Assembly (NCBI GenBank): GCA_017514675.1
Contig: JAFWIY010000024.1
Span: 1-43,548 of the forward strand
DNA length: 43,548 nt
Reading direction: 5' to 3'
Source: Candidatus Saccharimonadota bacterium
GTDB lineage: Bacteria; Patescibacteriota; Saccharimonadia; Saccharimonadales; Saccharimonadaceae
Shown here: positions 8,323 through 15,518 of the stretch, one piece after another
Numbering within the stretch: the first letter of the stretch is position 1
Layout: every line of letters starts with the position of its first letter
Made by a program: the position numbers and the translations under genes
Notes under the pieces: model-generated
What the model was told of the DNA's origin: nothing
What the model saw: only the letters and a program-made list of their open reading frames with translations
Database searches by the model: none

Positions 8323-9465
8323 CTACTTATTAAACTTGACCTTTGCCTTTGAGCGTTTGGCAGCGTAACTACCCACAAATGCTAAGATACTAATCGTAGT
8401 AATAGCCGTAAATGATGCCGCCGCAATCAAGGTTTTGCTATCAGAGGTGAACGCGCCGGTGTCTGGTGTTTTAACGCTTGGGAGATCCAACTGGTACACC
8501 AAAGAAATCCGTTCGCCCGCAGCATTAATTATGGCTTTTTTAGACTCGGCCTTATCCGTCGAGAATTTCAAAGCTTTGTCTTTGTTTGGCATATTGATAT
8601 CTACCTTGGCAAGTGTATACTTAGAAAAATCATATTTTTCCTTGTAGAGCTCTTTGATCTTGGCGAAAATCTGATCCGTGTCGATAGTATCGCCATAATA
8701 CAAGTTGCCAACAAAATTTTGGTCAAGATCAATTTCTTTGTACTTATCGGTGTCGTCCTTATCCATTAACTTAAGCGTAATTTTAAATATAGTGTTCGGC
8801 CTAGTCTCTAAGCCTATAGTATAATCGCCAAAGTCAAGAACGGCCGCAGGTGGGATTTCAGACTTATATGATATAGACTTGGCTTTTTCATCAAATTTGG
8901 CCGGGTATTTAGCGTCATCCGTAACCGGCTTAGCGGTAGATGAGGTAAATAATTTTAATTTACTCAAATCCATACCGTATGCATACTCTTTGGCGTCACT
9001 AAGCTTTGCTAAATAAGCCGGTGAAGCAATCGTGAGATTTCTATCTGTAATAATTGTTTCTAGGGCGCTGTTACTTACAAGATTAAGATAACGTTGATTT
9101 GGCATACCGGAGACATTGATAGATTTCAACTTGGTATTCTGGGAGAAATCCAGTCCCTCGAGATTTAATTTGGTGTTGCCGGAGATATCTAGGCTCTCTA
9201 AGGCCGTTAGTAAAGTAACGCCTCTGAAGTTACTAATTCCCTTGTTCGCGCAGTTAAGTGTAGTAATTTTGGCAAGCTCAACTTTTTCCATCTCGGTGGC
9301 AGTTTTGTTAAACTCGCTATTATAATTTTCGATGATGCATTCTTGAGCAGCCCAATCGAAGTAGCTGGAAGCTCCTTCCGCATAGGTGATTGCTGAAAAT
9401 GCCGGAGTTAATAGGGTAGAGCAAGTAATTGCCCCAACCGCTAAAATTGCTTTTTTGTTTTTCAT
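8323..9465 (-). CDS. leucine-rich-repeat surface protein with PDTGAF sorting signal
   Basis: 380 residues. Signal peptide of about 29 residues ending near AITYAEG. Residues about 70-150 carry leucine-rich repeats (LESLDISGNTKLNLEGLDF, LKSINVSGM). The rest is an unrecognised domain. The C-terminus is TPDTGAF, a hydrophobic helix and the charged tail AAKRSKAKVKFNK, the layout of a sortase signal but with PDTG in place of LPXTG. The adhesin at 21475 ends with the same PDTGAF. The ATG has AAAGGA upstream and its own promoter (9504-9532), with a terminator right behind. Probably an exported, wall- or membrane-anchored protein used in surface contact; the partner is unknown. Confidence 0.8.
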   Translation of the reverse strand: MKNKKAILAVGAITCSTLLTPAFSAITYAEGASSYFDWAAQECIIENYNSEFNKTATEMEKVELAKITTLNCANKGISNFRGVTLLTALESLDISGNTKLNLEGLDFSQNTKLKSINVSGMPNQRYLNLVSNSALETIITDRNLTIASPAYLAKLSDAKEYAYGMDLSKLKLFTSSTAKPVTDDAKYPAKFDEKAKSISYKSEIPPAAVLDFGDYTIGLETRPNTIFKITLKLMDKDDTDKYKEIDLDQNFVGNLYYGDTIDTDQIFAKIKELYKEKYDFSKYTLAKVDINMPNKDKALKFSTDKAESKKAIINAAGERISLVYQLDLPSVKTPDTGAFTSDSKTLIAAASFTAITTISILAFVGSYAAKRSKAKVKFNK

Positions 9466-9503
9466 TTTTTGTCCTTTTTTTATTTTATGACCTTTATAAG
9501 GAT

Positions 9504-9532
9504 ATAGTAGATTATGTTTATAAAATTGTCAA
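9504..9532 (-). promoter_or_regulatory. sigma-70 promoter of the LRR surface gene
   Basis: On the minus strand, TTGACA (9527-9532) and TACTAT (9504-9509) are 17 nt apart, starting just behind the mscS stop codon. Confidence 0.8.
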
Positions 9533-9534
9533 GA

Positions 9535-10338
9535 CTATTTTTGGTTGCGGATGTCAAGTTTGTTTTGCGGGATAGAAATCTTGTGTTCTTCCAAGGTCCT
9601 CGCGATAACCTTAAGACAGTCGCGGCGAGTTTGCAAAGCGTTAGATGGGTCGGCCGCAATCACGTAAAACTGATAATTTTGCGAGTTAGGCGTGAGATCG
9701 CTGATCCCCTGATATTTGACATCTTTTACAGTATCCAGCTTACTAACCTGCTTGGTGATTTCGTGCATAATTACCTCGGCATCTTCAACTTTAATTTTAT
9801 AAGGTAAAGGTACTGGGATATAGATATAACCTGGGTTCACCTCGACCTTATCTATATTGCGGTTGGCGATGGAGACAAAATTCATGGTGTTGATGTCCTG
9901 AATCTTAGTAGTTAGTAAACTAATGGAAATGACCGGCCCGACATTAGTGCCATAATTAATCACGTCGCCGATTTCGTAGTAATTGTCTGAGATAATCACA
10001 AAACCGCGGATGATGTCTTTGAGGGAGTCTTGCAGAGCAAAGCCTACCACGATACTGACAATCCCGACACCGGCCAGCATAGAGTTAACGTTAACGCCGT
10101 AAATCTGAAGAACCATGAGCGCCGTAACGATACTGAGAGCGCCAGCTATAATGCTTTTGAGCATGCGAATAATAGTTTTATTCTTCTTACTGCTCATGAT
10201 TTTAGAGGCTTTTTTCTCTTTATTGGTGAGGACCCTGGTAACAATGCGATAAAGAAATAGACTAAACAAAACAATTACGACCGACCAAAAGCCGCGTTGA
10301 ACCCAAGTATTTTCGAAGATGCCCTTTATAAAATCCAT
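9535..10338 (-). CDS. mscS: small-conductance mechanosensitive channel, MscS family
   Basis: 267 residues from MDFIKGIFENTWV. Three hydrophobic helices (about 12-30, 60-80, 88-110) are followed by the MscS pore-helix hallmark GFALQDSLKDIIRGFVI and the beta domain (GDVINYG, NRNIDKVEVNP). MscS channels release solutes during osmotic downshock. The start at 10338 is chosen because the minus strand has TATAAT 6 nt before this ATG; a longer version would begin upstream of the promoter. The C-terminus ends soon after the alpha/beta domain, as in compact MscS proteins. A second osmotic valve, mscL, is at 34203. Confidence 0.9.
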   Translation of the reverse strand: MDFIKGIFENTWVQRGFWSVVIVLFSLFLYRIVTRVLTNKEKKASKIMSSKKNKTIIRMLKSIIAGALSIVTALMVLQIYGVNVNSMLAGVGIVSIVVGFALQDSLKDIIRGFVIISDNYYEIGDVINYGTNVGPVISISLLTTKIQDINTMNFVSIANRNIDKVEVNPGYIYIPVPLPYKIKVEDAEVIMHEITKQVSKLDTVKDVKYQGISDLTPNSQNYQFYVIAADPSNALQTRRDCLKVIARTLEEHKISIPQNKLDIRNQK

Positions 10339-10344
10339 ATGCTT

Positions 10345-10353
10345 ATTATAACA
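10345..10353 (-). promoter_or_regulatory. -10 of leaderless mscS
   Basis: TGTTATAAT on the minus strand lies 6 nt before the mscS ATG, overlapping the end of the thioredoxin-like gene. Confidence 0.65.
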
Positions 10354-10600
10354 CGTAATATAAAACTTCGTTGATGAGTGGGAGGTCTCGGCCACTCCAA
10401 ATAGCGCGGATATCGCCGCGACTGCCCAAGGCAATGATGGTAGGGTATTCTACAATATCGTAGGTCTCACAAAAGCCTGGATTCCTGTCTGGATCCATGG
10501 TTTCAATTTCGCGGCCGGTTTGGCGGCGAAAATTCTCTAGCCACTCGTTAACTGACCTAGAGTAATCCTGATTATCCCGATAAATACATACCACCCGCAT
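10346..10600 (-). CDS. short thioredoxin-fold protein without CxxC
   Basis: 84 residues. The order MRVVCIYRDNQDYSRSVNEWLENF, then PDRNPGFCETYDIVEYPTIIALG, resembles a thioredoxin fold with the cis-proline loop (YPTI) and the usual beta strand after it. The active-site CxxC is absent; at its place is YRDNQDYS with a single earlier Cys, so it is unlikely to be a redox enzyme of the normal kind. It follows nrdR by 4 nt, and the GAGG of its ribosome site lies in the end of nrdR, so the two are co-translated. Its link to NrdR is suggestive, since thioredoxin-like proteins feed electrons to ribonucleotide reductase, but a function cannot be claimed. Confidence 0.6.
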   Translation of the reverse strand: MRVVCIYRDNQDYSRSVNEWLENFRRQTGREIETMDPDRNPGFCETYDIVEYPTIIALGSRGDIRAIWSGRDLPLINEVLYYVL

Positions 10601-10604
10601 ATAA

Positions 10605-11054
10605 TTACCTCTTTTTCTTTTGTTCTTTTAGAATGTTTTCGAAATCCTCGAGAGTCTTGAACTCGCGAAAGACGCTGGCGAAACGAACATAGGCAACCTC
10701 GTTGACTTCGGCGAGGACATCCAGCACGGCTTCGCCGATTTGCTTGCTGGTGATTTGATCGGTGCCGTAGGCGTAGAGGATATCGGTGGCTTGGTTAACC
10801 ACATCTTCGACTTCTAGCTCGGAGTTGAAAAACTTGCCCACGCTGCGACGTACTGCCAGAAGCAACTTGTCGCGGTCGTAGATTTCTTTGTTACCACTGC
10901 GTTTTAGGACTGTAAGAGGCGGCATTTCAATCCGCTCGTAAGTAGTGAAGCGGCGGCCATCAGCAGCCTCGCGACGACGACGAATCATAGTGCCGTCTAC
11001 AGTTTCGCGGCTTTCTAGGACTTTGCTATCTCCGATTCGAAATTTCCGATCCAT
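10605..11054 (-). CDS. nrdR: NrdR-family repressor lacking all zinc-ribbon cysteines
   Basis: 149 residues. NrdR represses ribonucleotide reductase genes by binding paired NrdR boxes, sensing (d)ATP through an ATP-cone. Clear family blocks are present: SKVLESRETVDGTMIRRRRE, RRFTTYERIE, and the ATP-cone (about 48-138) with REFKTLEDFENIL near the end. In the family the N-terminus has MxCPxC and a later CxxC that bind zinc. Here these positions are Arg3, Arg6, Ala30 and Gly33, and the whole protein has no Cys. AGGAGG precedes the ATG. It lies between ftsZ and the thioredoxin-like gene. Box-like targets are present at 19822-19869, so the protein may still bind DNA. Confidence 0.9.
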   Translation of the reverse strand: MDRKFRIGDSKVLESRETVDGTMIRRRREAADGRRFTTYERIEMPPLTVLKRSGNKEIYDRDKLLLAVRRSVGKFFNSELEVEDVVNQATDILYAYGTDQITSKQIGEAVLDVLAEVNEVAYVRFASVFREFKTLEDFENILKEQKKKR

Positions 11055-11069
11055 CCGCGCCTCCTAAAA

Positions 11070-12224
11070 TTATTCTTTCTTTTTCTTCCCTCTCAGGCGC
11101 TCTCTTAGAGATGGTGGGATATCCATATCATCTTCTTCTGCGAGCTCTTCTTCTTCTGGCTCGTTCTTAATTGAGTCCCACATGTTAGACTTACTCTCCT
11201 CTGCGAAATCTTTTGGCTCGGTTTCTGGCTTCTCGTCTGAGAAGTCAGAGTTTGTGACGGGATTTGGCTCATCGTAATAGTCAGAATCAAAGCCGGTCGC
11301 TACTACGGTAACAATAATCTCGTCTTCTAGCTCTGGACGAATAGATGCGCCAAAGATAATATTGGCGTCTGGCGAGACAGCACCGGTAATAACTTCAGCA
11401 GCTTCTTGGACTTCGCTCATAGACATATCGTAGCCACCAGCAACTGAGAATAATACGCCACGAGCGCCTTCGATCTTGACTTCGATAAGTGGCGATTCGA
11501 CGGCTTGCTGCGCAGCAATCACAGCGCGATTTTCGCCAGAAGCACGACCAATACCCATTAGAGCAGAGCCGGCGTTTTTCATAATGGACTTGACGTCGGC
11601 GAAGTCTAAGTTGATAAGCGAATGTTCGGTAATGAGTTCCGAAATTCCCTGTACGCCTTGACGCAAGACATCGTCGGCAATCTTGAAAGTCTCTAGAAGT
11701 GGGGTGCGCGGGTCGATAGTCTGAAGTAAACGATCATTTGGAATAGTAATGAGTGCGTCCACCTGGTGCGCAAGTTTATCGATAGCGACTTCGGCGTTGG
11801 CGCGACGGCGAGCGCCCTCGAATGTGAATGGTTTAGTGGCTACGCCTACTGTTAAAATATCTTTTTTGCGAGCCTCTTCGGCAACGATTGGGCCAGCACC
11901 GGAGCCGGTGCCACCACCGGCACCAAGCGTAATAAATACCATATCGGCACCATCTAGAGCTTTGTCGATAGCTTCTCTCCCCTCTTCGGCGGCTTCGCGG
12001 CCCTTTTCTGGGTCACCACCGGCACCAAGACCCTTACCGATGTGAACCTTAACATCGGCCGGAGAATGATGCAGCGCCTGCGCGTCAGTATTGATAGCGA
12101 CAAATTCTACGCCAGAAAGCCCAACCTCCTTCATGCGTTCAACTGCAGAACCGCCGGCGCCTCCAACGCCTACTACTTTAATACTAGCTTTGCTTTCCAC
12201 CTCTGTTGGTTTTACCTCTGGCAT
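11070..12224 (-). CDS. ftsZ: cell-division GTPase FtsZ
   Basis: 384 residues. It polymerises into the Z-ring at midcell. The tubulin-type GTP-binding features are present: [14 protein letters not shown] near the N-terminus, GGGTGSG at 103-109, and NTDAQAL. A long acidic linker (about 315-365) leads to the conserved tail [17 protein letters not shown], which is the FtsA-binding peptide. It is directly downstream of ftsA, with a separate promoter in the 71-nt gap (12254-12282) and AGAGAGGT before the ATG. nrdR and a thioredoxin-like gene follow closely, so division and nucleotide-supply control share a transcript. Confidence 0.97.
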   Translation of the reverse strand: MPEVKPTEVESKASIKVVGVGGAGGSAVERMKEVGLSGVEFVAINTDAQALHHSPADVKVHIGKGLGAGGDPEKGREAAEEGREAIDKALDGADMVFITLGAGGGTGSGAGPIVAEEARKKDILTVGVATKPFTFEGARRRANAEVAIDKLAHQVDALITIPNDRLLQTIDPRTPLLETFKIADDVLRQGVQGISELITEHSLINLDFADVKSIMKNAGSALMGIGRASGENRAVIAAQQAVESPLIEVKIEGARGVLFSVAGGYDMSMSEVQEAAEVITGAVSPDANIIFGASIRPELEDEIIVTVVATGFDSDYYDEPNPVTNSDFSDEKPETEPKDFAEESKSNMWDSIKNEPEEEELAEEDDMDIPPSLRERLRGKKKKE

Positions 12225-12253
12225 GTTGTTTACCTCTCTTAAAATATAACTCT

Positions 12254-12282
12254 ATTATATACCTATTAAGTTTGTAAATCAA
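12254..12282 (-). promoter_or_regulatory. ftsZ promoter
   Basis: On the minus strand, TTGATT (12277-12282) and TATAAT (12254-12259) are 17 nt apart, leaving a leader of about 23 nt that carries AGAGAGGT. Confidence 0.75.
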
Positions 12283-12295
12283 GGGTTAATCGTGC

Positions 12296-13519
12296 TTAAA
12301 ATTTGCTGAAGATTTTTTTAAGAAAACTAGTCTTTTGCGAAGACTTAGCCTTCTTGGTTTTATTGGTAATTTGGGGCGTAAATTGAGCCTCCTCGGCAGC
12401 GAGCATAGCTAGGCCTACGGCAGCAGCGAACTCTGGTTTTTCTACGGCCTCCGATACCCCGTCTAGATTTTTTGGAGTGCCAATCTTTACGGCAGCCTCA
12501 AGAGCATTTTTGGCAAACAGGTCGATATCGCGCATTTTAGCCCCACCGCCAACCAAAATAATACCTTCTGGCAAGCGTTGATCATATTTGGCAGATTTGA
12601 GCTTCTTGCGGACTTCGCCAAAAATTTCATCGAGTCTAGCCTTTGCAACCATCTCTACTTCTTTGCGATCAAATACCCGCTCGTCCTTCCCTACTTTGAT
12701 AGCGGGGCTCTTACTATTATCAAAATCACCGGTAATAAATCTTGTTTTAATTTCTTCGGCTAAGTCGGTGTCGATGGCAAGCACGATAGCTAAATCGTTG
12801 GTGATATTGTTTGATCCGGCCGGAATGACACCAACATATTGCAAGTCGCCTTCTTCGTAAACAGCGATGGACGTAGTAGTGGCTCCGAGATCAATTACGG
12901 CAACGCCGTTTTCTTTCTGGCGCTCGGTAAGGACGGCTTTCGCGGCAGCTACCACGCTCGGTACTAATTTATTGGCATTAACGTCCGCGGAGGCTGTAGC
13001 CTTCTTGAGATTCTCGCAATTTGGCGTGAGGCCAGAAATAACACAAGCGCGCATCTCTAGACGAGCTCCTGCCATACCGATAGGATCTTTGATCCCGCCT
13101 TGGCCATCTAGAGCGTACTCTAGAGGAACTACATCTAGAACATCGCGATTGGCCGGAATACGACCGGTAACGGCAACACCTTCTACTCTTTCTAGGTCGT
13201 CAATATCGATTTCGTGATCTACTGTACCGACAGCAATCATACCTTCGGTGCGTGTAGAAATAATAGTGGAACCGTTGATTGAAACATAGGCCGAGCGGAC
13301 ATCGTATCCGCCCATACGCTCGGCATCACCAAGCATCCGGTCGATTGCGCCAGCTGGGCCAGCGAGATTGGCTGGAACACCCTTGCGCATACCAGCAGAT
13401 TTGCCTTCGTTGTAGCCAACGATGGTAAGCTTACCTTCTTTGTTTAATGAAGCTATGACGGCGCGGACGTTTTCGGTGCCAACGTCTAGGCCAGTAAAGT
13501 AATTAGCATTTTCATCCAT
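12296..13519 (-). CDS. ftsA: cell-division actin-like protein FtsA
   Basis: 407 residues. It links FtsZ filaments to the membrane and recruits division proteins. Actin-fold motifs: YFTGLDVGTENVRAVIA (phosphate 1), VAVIDLGATTTSIAVYEEG (phosphate 2), and IILVGGGAKMRDI (adenosine loop). A short C-terminal amphipathic helix (SSQKTSFLKKIFSKF) is the usual membrane anchor. The ATG lies 6 nt after TACAAT (13526-13531, minus strand) with TGC before it, so the mRNA is probably leaderless. map ends 18 nt upstream. Confidence 0.96.
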   Translation of the reverse strand: MDENANYFTGLDVGTENVRAVIASLNKEGKLTIVGYNEGKSAGMRKGVPANLAGPAGAIDRMLGDAERMGGYDVRSAYVSINGSTIISTRTEGMIAVGTVDHEIDIDDLERVEGVAVTGRIPANRDVLDVVPLEYALDGQGGIKDPIGMAGARLEMRACVISGLTPNCENLKKATASADVNANKLVPSVVAAAKAVLTERQKENGVAVIDLGATTTSIAVYEEGDLQYVGVIPAGSNNITNDLAIVLAIDTDLAEEIKTRFITGDFDNSKSPAIKVGKDERVFDRKEVEMVAKARLDEIFGEVRKKLKSAKYDQRLPEGIILVGGGAKMRDIDLFAKNALEAAVKIGTPKNLDGVSEAVEKPEFAAAVGLAMLAAEEAQFTPQITNKTKKAKSSQKTSFLKKIFSKF

Positions 13520-13525
13520 AAGCTT

Positions 13526-13534
13526 ATTGTAGCA
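13526..13534 (-). promoter_or_regulatory. extended -10 of leaderless ftsA
   Basis: TGCTACAAT on the minus strand, 6 nt before the ATG, lies between the map stop codon and ftsA. Confidence 0.65.
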
Positions 13535-13537
13535 TAC

Positions 13538-14299
13538 CTAATCAGGTAAAGTCAAAACTTCGTAGCCATCTTTTGTAACTAGTACCGTATGTTCGCAGTG
13601 ACAACCGATAGACCCATCTTTCATTTTGACACTCCAACCATCATCCTTGTCTATATAGTTGGCCGGCTTGCCAAGACAAGACATTGGCTCTATGCAAATA
13701 GCATCTCCTTCTTTCAGGACATAACCATGGCCTTTTTTGCCATAATTGGGAACCTCGGGCGGCTCGTGCATTTCTTTACCGATACCGTGACCGATGTAGT
13801 TTTCTATGACTCCAAGGTGATTTTGGCGCAGGACTTTTTCTACGGCATGGCCGATGTCGCCAATATGAGCGCCGGGCTTTACCTGCTCAATTCCCTCCCA
13901 CATGGAAGATTCAGTAACGGAAATCATTTTCTTAACTGCGGGAGAGCCTTTGCCGCCAACTAACATAGTAAAAGCGGAGTCGGTAAAGTATCCGTCGTAA
14001 TAAATGTCCAAATCAAAGGAGACTTTGTCGCCCTCTTCTAAGATTTCATCTGATGGCGCGCCGTGTACGAGTTGGTCATTGATGGAAATGCAGATGGCGC
14101 CCGGAAATGGTTCCTCTAGCATGTCGTAGGCTACTTTGGCTCCTCTTTTAACGATTTCCTTTCGTACCCAGGAATCAATTTGCTTGCCGGTCATGCCAGG
14201 CTGCACATAGTCTTTGAGATCTTTTAAAAGATTGCCGAGAATTTTGCCGCCCTTTCGCATAGCGGTGATCTTTTGGTTGAGGTCGTTTTTATTCGCCAT
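13538..14299 (-). CDS. map: type I methionine aminopeptidase
   Basis: 253 residues from MANKNDLNQKITAMRKGG. Removes the first Met from new proteins. The metal-binding residues are recognisable: D and D in DLDIYYDGYFTDSAFT, H in GHGIGKEMHEPPEVPNYG, and E residues in ICIEPM and HCEHTVLV. I chose the ATG at 14299, which overlaps the end of adk by 11 nt; an alternative ATG at 14329 would add 10 residues. Neither has a strong Shine-Dalgarno, so coupling to adk is likely. The adk-map order is that seen in many ribosomal operons, here detached from them. Confidence 0.93.
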   Translation of the reverse strand: MANKNDLNQKITAMRKGGKILGNLLKDLKDYVQPGMTGKQIDSWVRKEIVKRGAKVAYDMLEEPFPGAICISINDQLVHGAPSDEILEEGDKVSFDLDIYYDGYFTDSAFTMLVGGKGSPAVKKMISVTESSMWEGIEQVKPGAHIGDIGHAVEKVLRQNHLGVIENYIGHGIGKEMHEPPEVPNYGKKGHGYVLKEGDAICIEPMSCLGKPANYIDKDDGWSVKMKDGSIGCHCEHTVLVTKDGYEVLTLPD

Positions 14300-14882
14300 A
14301 GCTGTTTTCGATTTCCTCGCCGTTGACATCTTGGGCCTGCTCGGCGGCGGCAGGGTTAAATTTTTTCACGACTTCTACCAGTCTGGCGGTGACTTCTTCG
14401 ATTTTACCAACACCATCTACACGCTCAATTGGGATATTTTTACTTTCTAGCAAAGGTATGATTGAATAAATGTTTTGATCAAAGACCGCAAAGCGACGTT
14501 CGATGCTTTCTCTCTCTTTGTCGTCATCGCGACCACGGAGAGCGAGTCGTTCGAACAATTCTTCTTTTGGAACTTCCAAAATAATGGCGCCGTCGATCTT
14601 TTCGGGCATATTTTCCATCATCCATTTAGCCTGATATTCATCACGTGGGTAGCCATCTAGAATTAACTCAAAACCCTCGGCTTCGGCCTTTTCAATTTGC
14701 TTATTCATGATTTTAATTACATCATCATCTGGGATAAGACGACCACTGTTGATGATTTCTTCGTAACCGCCGGTTTGACGAATGGCTTCGCCGACCGAAA
14801 GGCTGCGCCAACCGAAAATCTCGGACAGAGCCTTTCCTTGTGTGCCCTTGCCCGATCCCGCTAGTCCAAATAAAATTATCAT
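14289..14882 (-). CDS. adk: adenylate kinase
   Basis: 197 residues. Converts AMP plus ATP to two ADP. The P-loop GLAGSGKGT is at residues 6-14, the AMP-binding DGYPR is present, and RLALRGRDDDKERESIERRFAVFDQ follows. The LID between these is short, with no CxxC zinc site, as in short-form adenylate kinases. The C-terminus has an extra acidic tail of about 20 residues (AAAEQAQDVNGEEIENSYGE) containing the start of map. A good AAAGGAG ribosome site and TATAAT about 18 nt upstream give it an ordinary leader, unlike its leaderless neighbours. Confidence 0.93.
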   Translation of the reverse strand: MIILFGLAGSGKGTQGKALSEIFGWRSLSVGEAIRQTGGYEEIINSGRLIPDDDVIKIMNKQIEKAEAEGFELILDGYPRDEYQAKWMMENMPEKIDGAIILEVPKEELFERLALRGRDDDKERESIERRFAVFDQNIYSIIPLLESKNIPIERVDGVGKIEEVTARLVEVVKKFNPAAAEQAQDVNGEEIENSYGE

Positions 14883-14900
14883 ATTTTTCTCCTTTTTTTC

Positions 14901-14909
14901 ATTATAGCA
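14901..14909 (-). promoter_or_regulatory. adk promoter -10
   Basis: TGCTATAAT on the minus strand, 18 nt before the adk ATG; the leader carries AAAGGAG. Confidence 0.65.
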
Positions 14910-14915
14910 TAAAAA

Positions 14916-14934
14916 TATCCCCTTATCGGGGATA
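14916..14934 (-). terminator. rpsU terminator
   Basis: ATCCCC and GGGGAT with a 5-nt loop, followed on the minus strand by ATTTTTATG. It begins immediately after the rpsU stop, and its T run is part of the adk promoter. Confidence 0.75.
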
Positions 14935-14937
14935 CTT

Positions 14938-15156
14938 TTATTTTAGTCCTAACTTGATGCGCTCGGTCTTTTCTGCTTTGCGCTCTTCGCGGATGATTGC
15001 CTTAATGCGGCGCTCGCGCTTTGAGATAGGTTTGCTAAAGCGCATTTGCGTCTTCTTGAGAGGCAGGATTCCGCTCTGAAGAACTTTGCGGTTGAAGCGG
15101 CGAATGATGTTTTCGTTGGCTTCACCCTGATCTTTTCTTGTAACTTTAATAGCCAT
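14938..15156 (-). CDS. rpsU: 30S ribosomal protein S21
   Basis: 72 residues. S21 sits near the 3' end of 16S rRNA and helps initiation. NENIIRRFNRKVLQSGIL followed by the basic region KPISKRERRIKAIIREERKAEK fits the family, with normal length. TATAAT lies 10 nt before the ATG, leaving a leader of only about 4 nt and no Shine-Dalgarno. It is divergent from tRNA-Asp and ends at its own terminator. Confidence 0.92.
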   Translation of the reverse strand: MAIKVTRKDQGEANENIIRRFNRKVLQSGILPLKKTQMRFSKPISKRERRIKAIIREERKAEKTERIKLGLK

Positions 15157-15166
15157 ATTAAAATGT

Positions 15167-15208
15167 ATTATATCATAGGTTGACTAATAAAACAAGATAA
15201 TATATAAT
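15167..15208. promoter_or_regulatory. divergent promoters for rpsU and tRNA-Asp
   Basis: Plus strand: TTGACT (15180-15185), 17-nt spacer, TATAAT (15203-15208), 8 nt before the tRNA. Minus strand: TATAAT (15167-15172), 10 nt before the rpsU ATG. Confidence 0.8.
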
Positions 15209-15216
15209 AGAGGCAC

Positions 15217-15293
15217 GGAATCGTAGCTCAGTTGGTTAGAGCGCTGCCCTGTCACGGCAGAGGTCGCGAGTTCGAGTCTCGTCGGTTCCGCCA
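15217..15293 (+). tRNA. tRNA-Asp (GTC)
   Basis: 77 nt with encoded CCA. Acceptor stem GGAATCG/CGGTTCC, D-stem GCTC/GAGC, anticodon stem CTGCC/GGCAG with loop CTGTCAC (anticodon GTC), T-arm GCGAG-TTCGAGT-CTCGT. It has its own strong promoter and terminator. Partial copies of its 3' end occur downstream. Confidence 0.96.
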
Positions 15294-15297
15294 CTTC

Positions 15298-15318
15298 AAA
15301 AGCCCTTCGGGCTTTTTT
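15298..15318 (+). terminator. tRNA-Asp terminator
   Basis: AAAAGCCC, TTCG loop, GGGCTTTTTT; starts 4 nt after the tRNA CCA. Confidence 0.85.
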
Positions 15319-15324
15319 CGTGTC

Positions 15325-15517
15325 AAAAAGCGAGACGTCGGACCTCCGGCTTCGCCTCCGGTGCGAGTCTCGTCGAGCGGAGCTCGGACCTTCGGTGCGG
15401 TTCCGCCACGTTCCTAGCGGAACGCACAAAAAGCGAGACATCGGCCTTCGGCGCGAGTCTCTATTTTTTTGCGTCAAAAAGCGAGACGTCGTGCTTCGCA
15501 TCGAGTCTCGTTTTTGC
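15325..15517. repeat. three related hairpins with tRNA-Asp 3'-end fragments
   Basis: Three copies of AAAAAGCGAGAC...GAGTCTC start at 15325, 15427 and 15476, each a stem-loop with CGAGAC/GTCTCG arms. Copies 2 and 3 end in T runs, so the last also serves as terminator for the 15519 gene on the minus strand. Between copies 1 and 2 is a GTGCGGTTCCGC/GCGGAACGCAC hairpin (15395-15426). Segments CGAGTCTCGTCG (15364-15375) and CGGTTCCGCCAC (15398-15409) match the tRNA-Asp 3' end. Confidence 0.75.
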
Positions 15518-15518
15518 T

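Noticed and set aside
10339-10434. Longer start for MscS
   Set aside because: It runs through the thioredoxin-like gene's coding region and lies upstream of the probable promoter.
15325-15517. CRISPR-like array behind tRNA-Asp
   Set aside because: Only three copies, unequal distances, and each copy is a hairpin with T runs; no cas genes nearby.
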